NCBI GenBank assembly: GCA_045655245.1
Contig: JAZOOX010000013.1
Span: 1 to 45,250, forward strand
Length of the DNA: 45,250 bases
Reading direction: 5' to 3'
DNA from: RGIG8785 sp045655245
GTDB taxonomy: Bacteria; Bacillota; Clostridia; RGIG8785
Part shown: piece by piece, positions 1 to 7,028 of the stretch
How the letters are laid out: each line of letters starts with the position of its first letter
How positions within the stretch are numbered: position 1 is the first letter of the stretch
Position numbers and translations under genes: made by a program
Notes under the pieces: generated by a model
Told to the model about the DNA's origin: nothing
What the model saw: the letters and a program-made list of their open reading frames with translations, nothing else
The model's database searches: none

Positions 1-1
1 A

Positions 2-430
2 CTTCTCATCAATCAATCACTTGGAGAACATGACAATGAAATAAAGCAATCAGAGCTACCGTTCTGTGTTACTGCTCCGAAAGAGCTTTATATTTCAGCT
101 GATGGCAGAAAGATGTCCCGTGTGATAGGCAATTTGATAAGCAACATTCTCAAATACACTATGAAGAATACGAGAGTATTTATTTCTGCTTATGAAGAAA
201 ACGGCGAGGTTGTCATGGAGTTCAAGAACATTGCGTCTTACCCAATGGACTTTAGTGCAGAAGAAATTGTAGGCAGATTTGTCAGAGGTGACGAATCAAG
301 AACACAAGAAGGTAACGGTCTTGGACTTGCCATAGCAAAGAGTTATACCGAAATTTGTAATGGTAAATTTGATGTAATCATAGACGGCGATATGTTTAAA
401 GCGATCCTGAAGTTCAGAAAATACAATTAA
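2..430 (+). CDS. Sensor histidine kinase, C-terminal ATPase part (5' truncated by window edge)
   Basis: The frame is open from base 2, so the gene begins outside the window. The visible part is the HATPase_c catalytic domain of a two-component sensor kinase, which binds ATP to phosphorylate a conserved His on the missing N-terminal part. An N-box (IGNLISNILKYT, from base 125) is followed by a G-type box containing GNGLGLAIAKS near the C-terminus. The substrate signal and partner regulator are not visible. Codon and base use are more AT-rich than in the genes that follow, which may indicate a recently acquired element. A strong hairpin terminator lies just downstream. Confidence 0.85.
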   Translation, partial: LLINQSLGEHDNEIKQSELPFCVTAPKELYISADGRKMSRVIGNLISNILKYTMKNTRVFISAYEENGEVVMEFKNIASYPMDFSAEEIVGRFVRGDESRTQEGNGLGLAIAKSYTEICNGKFDVIIDGDMFKAILKFRKYN

Positions 431-463
431 TTTACATTGCCATCTAAACCATTCGGCTTTTCC

Positions 464-501
464 AAAACAAGAGCCAGTCCGAAAGGACTGGCTCTTGTTT
501 T
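464..501 (+). terminator. Rho-independent terminator after histidine kinase gene
   Basis: A long perfect stem (AAAACAAGAGCCAGTCC, GAAA loop, complementary arm) ends in TTTT. It begins 34 bases after the kinase stop codon and isolates that gene from the next one. Confidence 0.9.
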
Positions 502-632
502 GCCCTTTGGCTTGAACTAACGATTTTTAAAGTTCGTTTTCTTATAGATTGAATATGAAGAAATTATCAGAACGGTGAAGAAACGTGTTTTTAAATGCCG
601 TTCTCAAAAGGAGGCTTTTTCATATCAAATCC
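502..632. other. Intergenic stretch with one inverted repeat
   Basis: No coding potential is visible. AGAACGG near 570 and CCGTTCT near 600 form a 7-bp inverted repeat with a loop of about 22 bases and no T-run. An AAAAGGAGG sequence near 607 has no start codon at a suitable distance. This may be debris at the edge of the AT-rich segment. Confidence 0.4.
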
Positions 633-661
633 TTGATTAATCGGTTGGGGTGTGGTAAAAT
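633..661 (+). promoter_or_regulatory. Promoter of RyR-domain gene
   Basis: TTGATT (633-638), 17-base spacer, TAAAAT (656-661). The -10 box lies downstream of the GTG at 652, so that GTG cannot be the translation start. This supports the ATG at 691. Confidence 0.65.
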
Positions 662-690
662 TAGATAATAAAATCAAAGGAGAAAAAGGT

Positions 691-2445
691 ATGTGGGTTA
701 CTGAACTGAGCCAATCGGCGGTGATTTTTTTGTTGGCGGCTTTGATGGCCGCGGCGGTTTATTCGGGACGGTTCTCGAAACTAAAAAAGCGTCACGCTCT
801 TTACTGGCTTGCCGGCGGAGTGTTTTTGTCTGCCGTGGCTATGTTTTTCCCCATCTTTAAAAACGGGGAGTACGGCATTTTTTCCAAATCCCTTTTACTG
901 TCGGTGTTCAGTGCTATGCAGTTGTTTACCTTAGGGTGCGACTTTTCCGTGGTGCGGGAAGGCGTGATTGCGGGAGACGTTGCTTATCAGGTATGGGCGG
1001 CTGTTTTGTATGTGTTGGCACCGATCTTTACCTTTGGATTTGTTGCCTCGCTCTTTCAGGACTTTTTCTCGACTTTGAAGTACTGTATTGTGTTTGGCAG
1101 AGAAGTGTACGCCTTTTCTGAATTAAACGAAAAGGCGATGCTTTTGGCAGAGGACATCCGCGCCAACCACAAAAAAGCGGTTATCGTCTTTTGCGATGTG
1201 TTTGAAGAAACCGAAGAACGTTTTTACGAATTAAGCGATCGTGCCCAAAAAATCGGCGCTATCTGTTTTAAAAAGGACATTTTGGTGGTCGGGTTTAGGC
1301 GGCACTCCAAAAAGAAAAACATCTCCTTTTTTGCCATCGGCGAGGATGAAACTGAGAATATGGTACAGACCCTGAAACTGATCGAACTTTACAAGACCCG
1401 CACTAACGTGTATATTTACACCTTCTCCAGCGGAGTGGAGGGCGAGGTTCTGACGGCACAGGTGGACAAGGGGGTTGTGAAGCTGCGCCGTGTCAACGAA
1501 GTACGCTCGCTAATCAGCCGTGAACTTTACGAAAACGGCAAGATTTTATTTGACAGCGCGATTGAATTCGAGGGTGTCAAAAAGATCTCGGCGGTGGTGG
1601 TCGGTATGGGTCGCCACGGCACCGAGATGGTGAAGGCGCTGTCATGGTTTGGGCAGATGGACGGCTATGATCTGGAGATTAATGCCTTTGACCGTGACCC
1701 GTTGGCAAAAGAACGATTTGAAGTGACCGTCCCCGAGTTGATGGATGAAGCCCATAACGGTCGGGTCGTTGACGGGGAAGCGGTTTACAAGATCGCGGTT
1801 CACGGCGGCGTAGATGCGGAGTGCGCTACCTTTGCTCAGAAAATTGACAACATCACCGATGCGACCTTTGTTTTTGTTGCATTGGGCAACGATAAAACCA
1901 ACATTACCACCGCCATCGGCTTACGCCAACAGTTTGAGCGGCTGGGGGTTCATCCCGTGATTCGGGCAGTAGTCTATAACACGCAGGAAAAAGAAGCGTT
2001 GACCGACATTAAAAACTACCGCGGACAGTCTTACGATATCGGGTTTGTGGGGGACTTGAAGTCCTCGTACAGTGAAGCGGTGATTTTGAACTCGGAAGTT
2101 GAGACAGAGGCTTTGGCGCGTCACTTAAAGTGGGGCGAAGAGGAAGCGTTCTGGGCTTTTGAGTACAACTATCGCTCGTCCATGGCTTCGGCGATTCACG
2201 CCAAGCTGAAGCGGGAACTGGGTGTTCCCGGTAGTGACAAGGCACCCGCTGACCGCACCGAGGAAGAACTTTGGGCATTGCGCCGTCTGGAACATCGCCG
2301 TTGGAATGCGTATATGCGCTCGGAAGGGTACGTATACGGTGGCACGGTGGAAAAGTCGGGTCGGAACGACCTGGCAAAGAAACATAACTGCTTGGTTCCT
2401 TTCGACATGTTACCTTTAAAAGAGCAGGAAAAGGATGATGATTAA
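691..2445 (+). CDS. Membrane protein with two TrkA/RCK-like Rossmann regions and a C-terminal RyR domain
   Basis: The start is the ATG at 691, preceded by AAAGGAG at optimal spacing; the frame extends to a GTG at 652, but that lies inside the promoter. The N-terminal 125 residues hold about four hydrophobic segments. A cytoplasmic region follows with a first Rossmann-like section (from about residue 130, containing VFGREVYAFSELN) and a second, clearer one with VVVGMGRHGTEMVKAL and an acidic residue in NAFDRD, as in TrkA_N/RCK nucleotide-binding domains. The last 65 residues match the RyR domain (RLEHRRWNAYMRSEGY, then RNDLAKKHNCLVPFD). The layout resembles a ligand-gated channel or membrane sensor: membrane part, two regulatory Rossmann folds, RyR. 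No canonical potassium selectivity filter is seen, so transport is not established. The gene is monocistronic with its own promoter and terminator. Confidence 0.75.
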   Translation: MWVTELSQSAVIFLLAALMAAAVYSGRFSKLKKRHALYWLAGGVFLSAVAMFFPIFKNGEYGIFSKSLLLSVFSAMQLFTLGCDFSVVREGVIAGDVAYQVWAAVLYVLAPIFTFGFVASLFQDFFSTLKYCIVFGREVYAFSELNEKAMLLAEDIRANHKKAVIVFCDVFEETEERFYELSDRAQKIGAICFKKDILVVGFRRHSKKKNISFFAIGEDETENMVQTLKLIELYKTRTNVYIYTFSSGVEGEVLTAQVDKGVVKLRRVNEVRSLISRELYENGKILFDSAIEFEGVKKISAVVVGMGRHGTEMVKALSWFGQMDGYDLEINAFDRDPLAKERFEVTVPELMDEAHNGRVVDGEAVYKIAVHGGVDAECATFAQKIDNITDATFVFVALGNDKTNITTAIGLRQQFERLGVHPVIRAVVYNTQEKEALTDIKNYRGQSYDIGFVGDLKSSYSEAVILNSEVETEALARHLKWGEEEAFWAFEYNYRSSMASAIHAKLKRELGVPGSDKAPADRTEEELWALRRLEHRRWNAYMRSEGYVYGGTVEKSGRNDLAKKHNCLVPFDMLPLKEQEKDDD

Positions 2446-2507
2446 AACGTACCGGATTCTGTTTGGAAGGAACATATGCCCCTCTTAAAAACGAAATGAA
2501 CTGTCTG

Positions 2508-2532
2508 AAAAGCCACCCGCCGGGTGGCTTTT
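2508..2532 (+). terminator. Rho-independent terminator
   Basis: AAAAGCCACCC, three-base loop, GGGTGGCTTTT. It lies about 60 bases after the RyR gene. The AGCCACCC stem recurs in the terminators at 5471 and 10941. Confidence 0.85.
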
Positions 2533-2623
2533 ATATGAAGGGATTTTGACGTTTGGGGGTGGCAATGGTATTCGTTTTGGCGGGTAAACGGAACCGGTTT
2601 TGACGTCGTATAAATAAAAATAG

Positions 2624-2651
2624 TTGAAAATTTGACGAAAAATGGTATAAT
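2624..2651 (+). promoter_or_regulatory. Promoter of DMT transporter gene
   Basis: TTGAAA (2624-2629), 16-base spacer, TATAAT (2646-2651). The ATG at 2671 lies 20 bases downstream of the -10 box, implying a short leader. Confidence 0.75.
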
Positions 2652-2670
2652 GTGTGAAGGAGTTGATACC

Positions 2671-3585
2671 ATGAACAAGCAAAAGTTAAAAGGAGATATG
2701 ATGCTGCTTTTGGCGGCGGTGGTCTGGGGGCTGTCTTTCATCACCCAAAGCAAAGGGGTGGAGACGTTGCCGCCCATTGCCTTTAACGGGTTAAGATGCC
2801 TGTTGGGGGCGTTGGTATTGTTGCCGTTGATTTTCGTTTTGGACCGCCGTAAAAAACAAAAAGGGGAAGAACCGCAAAAGTTTGATCGCACCCTTTGGAC
2901 TGGCGCCACTATTTGCGGCATTTTTTTGTGTCTTGCAACGACGTTACAGACCATGGGGATGGTCGAGACCAGTCCCGGAAAAGCAGGGTTCATTACCGCT
3001 TTGTATATGGTGTTGGTGCCGATTATCGGGTTGTTTGCGGGGAAGAAACCCCGTCCCGTCATTTTAGCTTCGGTACTGGTAGCGGTCGGCGGGCTTTATC
3101 TGATGTGTTTAAAACCCGGGGAGTTTGTCTTAAAGACGGGCGACCTGTACGTTTTTGCCTGTGCCTTTGCCTTTTCGGGACACATTTTAGCCATTGACCA
3201 CTATTCTCCCAAAGTGGATGGCGTTAAGCTGTCCTGTCTGCAATTTCTTGTCTGCGGTGCAATCAATATGGTGATGACTTTATTCACCGAAGTTCCCTCC
3301 CTTTCCGCTATCGGCAGTGCTTGGGTGTCCCTCGCCTATATGGGTGTTTTTTCTTGCGGCGTGGCGTACACCCTGCAGATTGTGGGCCAGCAGTATACCG
3401 ACCCTACCTCCGCGTCGATTTTAATGAGCCTGGAATCGGTCTTTGCGACCTTGTTCACCCTGCTCTTTATTGCATTGGGAATGGACCTGACGGGCGGCGC
3501 GTTGACGGTGCGAGAAATTGTGGGATGCGTGTTAATGTTTGTTGCCATCTTACTGGTACAGCTTCCCGAAAAACGAAAATCTTGA
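2671..3585 (+). CDS. DMT/EamA-family transporter
   Basis: A 304-residue integral membrane protein with about ten hydrophobic helices in two homologous halves, the EamA (drug/metabolite transporter) architecture. It begins with a short basic N-terminus and a helix containing MLLLAAVVWGLSFI, the usual first helix with the WG motif. The second repeat starts near GDLYVFACAFAFSGHILAID. EamA proteins export or import amino acids, nucleosides or other small metabolites; the substrate cannot be read from sequence. The start at ATG 2671 is supported by GAAGGAG 9 bases upstream; an in-frame ATG at 2632 lies in the promoter. The TGA stop sits inside the -35 box of the next gene's promoter. The neighbour is a lysine-regulated transporter, but a shared substrate is only a guess. 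Confidence 0.85.
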   Translation: MNKQKLKGDMMLLLAAVVWGLSFITQSKGVETLPPIAFNGLRCLLGALVLLPLIFVLDRRKKQKGEEPQKFDRTLWTGATICGIFLCLATTLQTMGMVETSPGKAGFITALYMVLVPIIGLFAGKKPRPVILASVLVAVGGLYLMCLKPGEFVLKTGDLYVFACAFAFSGHILAIDHYSPKVDGVKLSCLQFLVCGAINMVMTLFTEVPSLSAIGSAWVSLAYMGVFSCGVAYTLQIVGQQYTDPTSASILMSLESVFATLFTLLFIALGMDLTGGALTVREIVGCVLMFVAILLVQLPEKRKS

Positions 3586-3610
3586 CAAGTACACTTTATT
3601 ATGGTACTAT
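3582..3610 (+). promoter_or_regulatory. Promoter of the lysine riboswitch transcript
   Basis: TTGACA (3582-3587), 17-base spacer, TACTAT (3605-3610). The TGA stop codon of the upstream transporter gene is embedded in the -35 hexamer. Confidence 0.8.
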
Positions 3611-3616
3611 GTAAAA

Positions 3617-3779
3617 AAGATAGAGGTGCGGAACTTATCAGTACTCTGCCGGTTACGGGTATGGAAGCAGAGAAAAGGAATTTCCGCCGAAGCAAGGAAG
3701 CCGATACCCCCGACTTGTTTGCTGGTATACTGCAGAATATGCCTTATACTGTCACGGTTTGTGGAGCGCTATCACCTTA
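3617..3779 (+). promoter_or_regulatory. Lysine riboswitch (L-box)
   Basis: The leader carries the conserved L-box elements in order: AGATAGAGGTGCGG at the 5' side, AAGGAATTTCCGCCGAAG in the middle, then ACTGTCACGG and GTGGAGCGCTATC at the 3' side. GATAG (3619-3623) pairs with CTATC (3769-3773) to close the basal helix. Lysine binding is expected to permit the terminator hairpin downstream (3792-3821), lowering expression of the transporter gene. Recognition is from known riboswitch conservation; no fold was computed. Confidence 0.93.
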
Positions 3780-3791
3780 CTTTTGAAAATG

Positions 3792-3822
3792 GTATGAGGG
3801 CGCAACTCTCATACTTTTTTTA
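3792..3822 (+). terminator. Intrinsic terminator, expression platform of the lysine riboswitch
   Basis: GTATGAG (3792-3798) pairs with CTCATAC (3808-3814), followed directly by a run of T. It lies between the L-box aptamer and the ribosome site of the transporter, the usual position for transcriptional attenuation. Confidence 0.85.
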
Positions 3823-3845
3823 TTTTAAAATTGGAGGTTTTACAA

Positions 3846-5465
3846 ATGAGACTCCCTGTTAAAGGAAAAGCTCCGGTCATTATCGGTCTGGTTCTGCTGA
3901 TGATCGTAGCATCGTTCACCGTACTGGCAACGGGCGATGAAGCACCCGTTAATCAGTACTACGCAACCTTCTGGGCAATGGTGCCCCCGCTGGTTGCTAT
4001 CGCCTTGGCGCTGATCACCAAAGAGGTGTATTCGTCCCTCTTTATCGGTATTGCGCTGGGTGGCTTCTTGGCCGCTGAATGGAACCCCGTTGGCGCATTG
4101 GACAACATCATCAATGCAGGTTTGATTGATGCCGTTTCGGGTACCGCAGGTATCTTCATCTTCTTGGTAATCTTAGGCGCAATGGTCGCTTTGATTAACA
4201 AGGCAGGTGGCTCCGCCGCTTTCGGTCGTTGGGCTGAAACCCATATCAAGTCCCGTATCGGCGCAATGTTTGCCACCTTTGTCCTGGGCGTTTTGATTTT
4301 CATCGATGACTACTTCAACTGCCTGACCGTTGGTAGCGTTATGCGTCCCGTCACCGATGCACACAAAATTTCCCGCGCCAAGTTCGCTTTTCTGATCGAT
4401 GCAACCGCCGCTCCCATCTGTATGATCGCCCCCGTTTCTTCTTGGGCCGCTGCAGTTGCAGAGTTTACCGAAGGCACCGGCTACTCGGGTATCGAACTGT
4501 TCATCCGTGCCATTCCTTATAACTACTACTCGCTGTTGATGATCGTGTTCGTCATTGCAATTGTTTTGATGCGCTTTGACTATGGCCCGATGAAGCTCCA
4601 TGAGTTCAATGCTATGAACAACGGAGACCTCTACACTTCCGGCCGTGACGAAGTTGAAATGTCCGAAGAAGTCGAAGCCAACCCCAAGGGTCGCGTTGTT
4701 GACCTGATTCTCCCCGTTATCGTATTGGTCGTTTTGAGCATTATCGGTTTGTTATACGTCGGCGGAATGTTTACCGATGGTCTGTCCTTGGTTGACGCTT
4801 TCGGTAACACCGATGCTACGGTCGGTCTGCCTTGGGGTGCTTTGGTTGCTCTGTTATTTACCATCGTTTACCTGGTCGCACGCCGCGTTGTTACCTTTAA
4901 AGAGGCAATGCAGTGCATCCCCAAGGGCTTTGTCGCAATGGTTCCTGCCATTATGATTCTGACCTTTGCTACTGCCCTGAAGAATATGACCGGTCTGCTG
5001 GGTGCCGCTGACTACGTTGCTGCACTGATGGATTCTGCCGCTGCAGGTCTGGCAAATTTCCTGCCTGCCATCATTTTCATCGTTGCCTGCATCCTGGCTT
5101 TCTCTACCGGTACTTCCTGGGGTACTTTCGGTATCTTGATCCCCATCGTTCTGAGCATTTTCGAGCCCGCCAGCCCCTTGCTGATCGTTGGCGTTTCTGC
5201 TTGCCTGGCAGGTGCCGTCTGCGGCGACCACTGCTCGCCCATTTCGGACACCACCATCATGTCCTCGGCAGGTAGCCAGTCCAACCACGTGAACCATGTA
5301 TCCACCCAGCTTCCTTATGCCATCACGGTAGCTCTGGTTTCTTTCGTCACCTACCTGCTGGCCGCATTCACCACCAACCCCTACATCCTGTTGGCTGTCG
5401 GTGTTGTCCTGCTGCTGGGCACCTTGTTCGTCATCAAAGCGCTGACCACCAAGAAAGCGCAGTAA
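3846..5465 (+). CDS. NhaC-family antiporter-like protein, predicted lysine transporter (LysW type)
   Basis: A 539-residue membrane protein of the NhaC sodium/proton antiporter superfamily with about 11-13 hydrophobic segments. Family motifs visible include IDDYFNCLTVGSVMRP, FSTGTSWGTFGILIPI and GDHCSPISDTTIMSSAG. The ATG at 3846 has TTGGAGG upstream at good spacing; the TTG at 3831 lies in that ribosome site. The gene is alone under a lysine riboswitch. NhaC-type genes controlled by L-boxes are predicted in comparative genomics to be lysine importers, which fits repression when lysine is plentiful. The role as lysine importer is therefore inferred from regulation, not from substrate residues. 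A terminator follows 5 bases after the stop. Confidence 0.85.
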   Translation: MRLPVKGKAPVIIGLVLLMIVASFTVLATGDEAPVNQYYATFWAMVPPLVAIALALITKEVYSSLFIGIALGGFLAAEWNPVGALDNIINAGLIDAVSGTAGIFIFLVILGAMVALINKAGGSAAFGRWAETHIKSRIGAMFATFVLGVLIFIDDYFNCLTVGSVMRPVTDAHKISRAKFAFLIDATAAPICMIAPVSSWAAAVAEFTEGTGYSGIELFIRAIPYNYYSLLMIVFVIAIVLMRFDYGPMKLHEFNAMNNGDLYTSGRDEVEMSEEVEANPKGRVVDLILPVIVLVVLSIIGLLYVGGMFTDGLSLVDAFGNTDATVGLPWGALVALLFTIVYLVARRVVTFKEAMQCIPKGFVAMVPAIMILTFATALKNMTGLLGAADYVAALMDSAAAGLANFLPAIIFIVACILAFSTGTSWGTFGILIPIVLSIFEPASPLLIVGVSACLAGAVCGDHCSPISDTTIMSSAGSQSNHVNHVSTQLPYAITVALVSFVTYLLAAFTTNPYILLAVGVVLLLGTLFVIKALTTKKAQ

Positions 5466-5470
5466 TTCAG

Positions 5471-5497
5471 AAAGCCACCCAATCGGGTGGCTTTTTT
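5471..5497 (+). terminator. Rho-independent terminator
   Basis: AAAGCCACCC, AATC loop, GGGTGGCTTTTTT. It follows the NhaC-family gene and has the same stem as the terminators at 2508 and 10941. Confidence 0.9.
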
Positions 5498-5512
5498 AGT
5501 GATTCGTGAATG

Positions 5513-5540
5513 AAAGGACTTGCATTGGCAAGTCCTTTTT
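5513..5540 (+). terminator. Second terminator-like hairpin, overlapping the luxS promoter
   Basis: AAAGGACTTGC, ATTG loop, GCAAGTCCTTT, then TT. The stem overlaps the -35 region of the luxS promoter (5520-5548). It may be a backup terminator for the upstream gene. Confidence 0.7.
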
Positions 5541-5548
5541 GTTATACT
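5520..5548 (+). promoter_or_regulatory. Promoter of luxS-mtnN
   Basis: TTGCAT (5520-5525), 17-base spacer, TATACT (5543-5548), 22 bases before the luxS ATG. The -35 box lies within the stem of the hairpin at 5513-5540. Confidence 0.6.
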
Positions 5549-5570
5549 GGAGACAAAGTGAGGGATTTAT

Positions 5571-6032
5571 ATGAACAAAATCAAGAGTTTTGAAGTCAAT
5601 CATGATATTTTGGAGCGGGGGATGTATATTTCCCGCATGGACGGGGACGTCATCACCTATGACCTGCGGGTGAAAAAGCCCAACGGCGGGGACTATCTGC
5701 AAAATGCGCCCATGCACACATTGGAGCATTTGGTTGCTACCTATGTCCGCAACTCCGCCTTTTCGGATGGGGTCATTTACTTCGGGCCTATGGGCTGTCG
5801 GACGGGGTTTTATCTGTTATTAAGAGATAGCGTTTCCCGTACCGAGGCGTTGCAGTTGACCCGTGACGCTTTTGCCTTCGCCGCAGGGTTTGATGGGGAG
5901 ATTCCTGGGAACACCCGCATCGAGTGCGGAAACTATTTGGACCACGACCTGGCAGGCGCCAAGAAAGAAGCGGAAGAATACTGCCGTGTGTTAAGTGCTT
6001 GCACGGCGGATGGGATGGAGTATCAAAAATGA
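5571..6032 (+). CDS. luxS: S-ribosylhomocysteine lyase LuxS
   Basis: LuxS cleaves S-ribosylhomocysteine to homocysteine and DPD, the precursor of autoinducer-2, as a step of the activated methyl cycle. The 153-residue length is normal. The metal site is present: HTLEH (H49 and H53, with catalytic E52) and a Cys near residue 119 in IECGNYLDHD. The catalytic Cys is in GPMGCRTGF (C76). The start ATG has a GAGG site upstream. The stop overlaps the start of mtnN (ATGA), so the two consecutive enzymes of the cycle are translationally coupled. Confidence 0.96.
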   Translation: MNKIKSFEVNHDILERGMYISRMDGDVITYDLRVKKPNGGDYLQNAPMHTLEHLVATYVRNSAFSDGVIYFGPMGCRTGFYLLLRDSVSRTEALQLTRDAFAFAAGFDGEIPGNTRIECGNYLDHDLAGAKKEAEEYCRVLSACTADGMEYQK

Positions 6033-6709
6033 TTGGTATTATCGGTGCAATGGACCTGGAGACGGCAGGTATTTTGGATGCTATGACCGTTATAAAAACC
6101 GAGAAAATCGGATTTTCCACCTTTTGGCAAGGGCGAATTGGCACCACCGAGGTGGTGCTGGCGCAATGCGGCATCGGCAAGGTGTTTGCCGCTGCCTGTA
6201 CCCAAGCCATGATTTTAAAGTATGCGCCCACTTTTATTTTAAACATCGGTGTGGGCGGAGCGTTGACCCGCGAGTTGGGTCTTGGCGATGCGGTGGTGGG
6301 GACATCTGCGGTGCAGTACGATATGGATACCTCCGCCATTGGGGATCCGCCGGGGAAGATTTCGGGCATCGACCGCACCTATCTGCCTTGCGATGAAGCG
6401 GCGGGGACGGTTTTGGGTGAGGTATTGAGCGGTTTGGGCGTACATCATCTCTTCGGGGTGATTGCCACCGCCGATCGCTTTGTGGACAAGGATGAAAACC
6501 GCGACCTCTGCCGCTCCTTCGGGGCGTTGATTGAGGATATGGAAGGCGCCGCAGTAGGGCAGGTCTGCTTTGTCCATCAGTTGCCTTTCGGGATTTTGCG
6601 CACCGTTTCCAACGGGGACGAGGATGCAGGAGCGGTCTACGAAAACGCTGTGGGGATGGCGGCAGAGGTTTTGAGCCGCGCCACCGTTGAGTGGGCAAAA
6701 AAGTGTTGA
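6029..6709 (+). CDS. mtnN: 5'-methylthioadenosine/S-adenosylhomocysteine nucleosidase
   Basis: MtnN (Pfs) hydrolyses S-adenosylhomocysteine and methylthioadenosine to adenine plus the thioribose product; the former is the substrate of LuxS encoded just upstream. The protein has 226 residues, normal for the family. GAMDLET holds the N-terminal Glu (E11), LNIGVGGAL the phosphate-side loop, and DMEGAA the ribose-binding Glu (E172). The catalytic Asp, normally in an (I/V)SD motif, appears as SN (S194-N195-G196-D197), so the expected acid is Asn unless D197 substitutes. The start is the ATG in the ATGA overlap with luxS. The stop TGA lies in the -35 box of the next promoter. Confidence 0.93.
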   Translation: MIGIIGAMDLETAGILDAMTVIKTEKIGFSTFWQGRIGTTEVVLAQCGIGKVFAAACTQAMILKYAPTFILNIGVGGALTRELGLGDAVVGTSAVQYDMDTSAIGDPPGKISGIDRTYLPCDEAAGTVLGEVLSGLGVHHLFGVIATADRFVDKDENRDLCRSFGALIEDMEGAAVGQVCFVHQLPFGILRTVSNGDEDAGAVYENAVGMAAEVLSRATVEWAKKC

Positions 6710-6734
6710 CAAATCAAGAACAAAATGGTATAAT
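6706..6734 (+). promoter_or_regulatory. Promoter of the leucine T-box operon
   Basis: TTGACA (6706-6711), 17-base spacer, TATAAT (6729-6734): full consensus. The mtnN stop codon lies within the -35 hexamer. Confidence 0.9.
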
Positions 6735-6741
6735 CATTCAT

Positions 6742-7008
6742 AATTAAAAAACGCAGGGATGCGGAGTAGTAAGCAATCGATTTCGCCGAAAGAGAGATGT
6801 CGGGTGGTGCAAGGCATTGGGAAAAGGTTGCTGAACTGACCGCGGAGCGGCTGTCCTGAACAAGAGTAGGGGCAGACGGGTACTCCCGTGACAGGGTTAA
6901 GATGTGTTGGCATCTGAGGGCATCCAAATGGATGAAGAAGAGTGGTACCGCGGAAATGGGTTTAACGTTTTCGTCTCTTTCACCGAAGCAGAGACGAAGA
7001 CGTTTTTT
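6742..7008 (+). promoter_or_regulatory. T-box leader with probable leucine (CUG) specifier
   Basis: This fills the gap between mtnN and the LeuA-like gene. Stem I features are visible: GGAGTAGTAAGC on the 5' side, AAAGAGAG, the distal GGGTGGTGCAAG loop, then GAACTGACC. Within the last element the usual GAA-NNN-A pattern gives CTG (6836-6838), a leucine codon. The T-box sequence AGTGGTACCGCGG (6941-6953) binds the acceptor end of uncharged tRNA. The terminator is AACGTTTTCGTCTCT pairing with AGAGACGAAGACGTT, then T (6964-7010). Uncharged tRNA-Leu is expected to favour read-through. The specifier was read by alignment to the consensus, not by computed fold. Confidence 0.9.
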
Positions 7009-7028
7009 TATTGAAAGGAGCAGTAACA

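Noticed and set aside
570..606. Inverted repeat AGAACGG/CCGTTCT as a terminator
   Set aside because: The loop is long and no T-run follows; a strong terminator already exists at 464-501.
652..690. GTG start at 652 for the RyR-domain gene
   Set aside because: It lies upstream of the TAAAAT -10 box (656-661) and lacks a ribosome site; ATG 691 has AAAGGAG.
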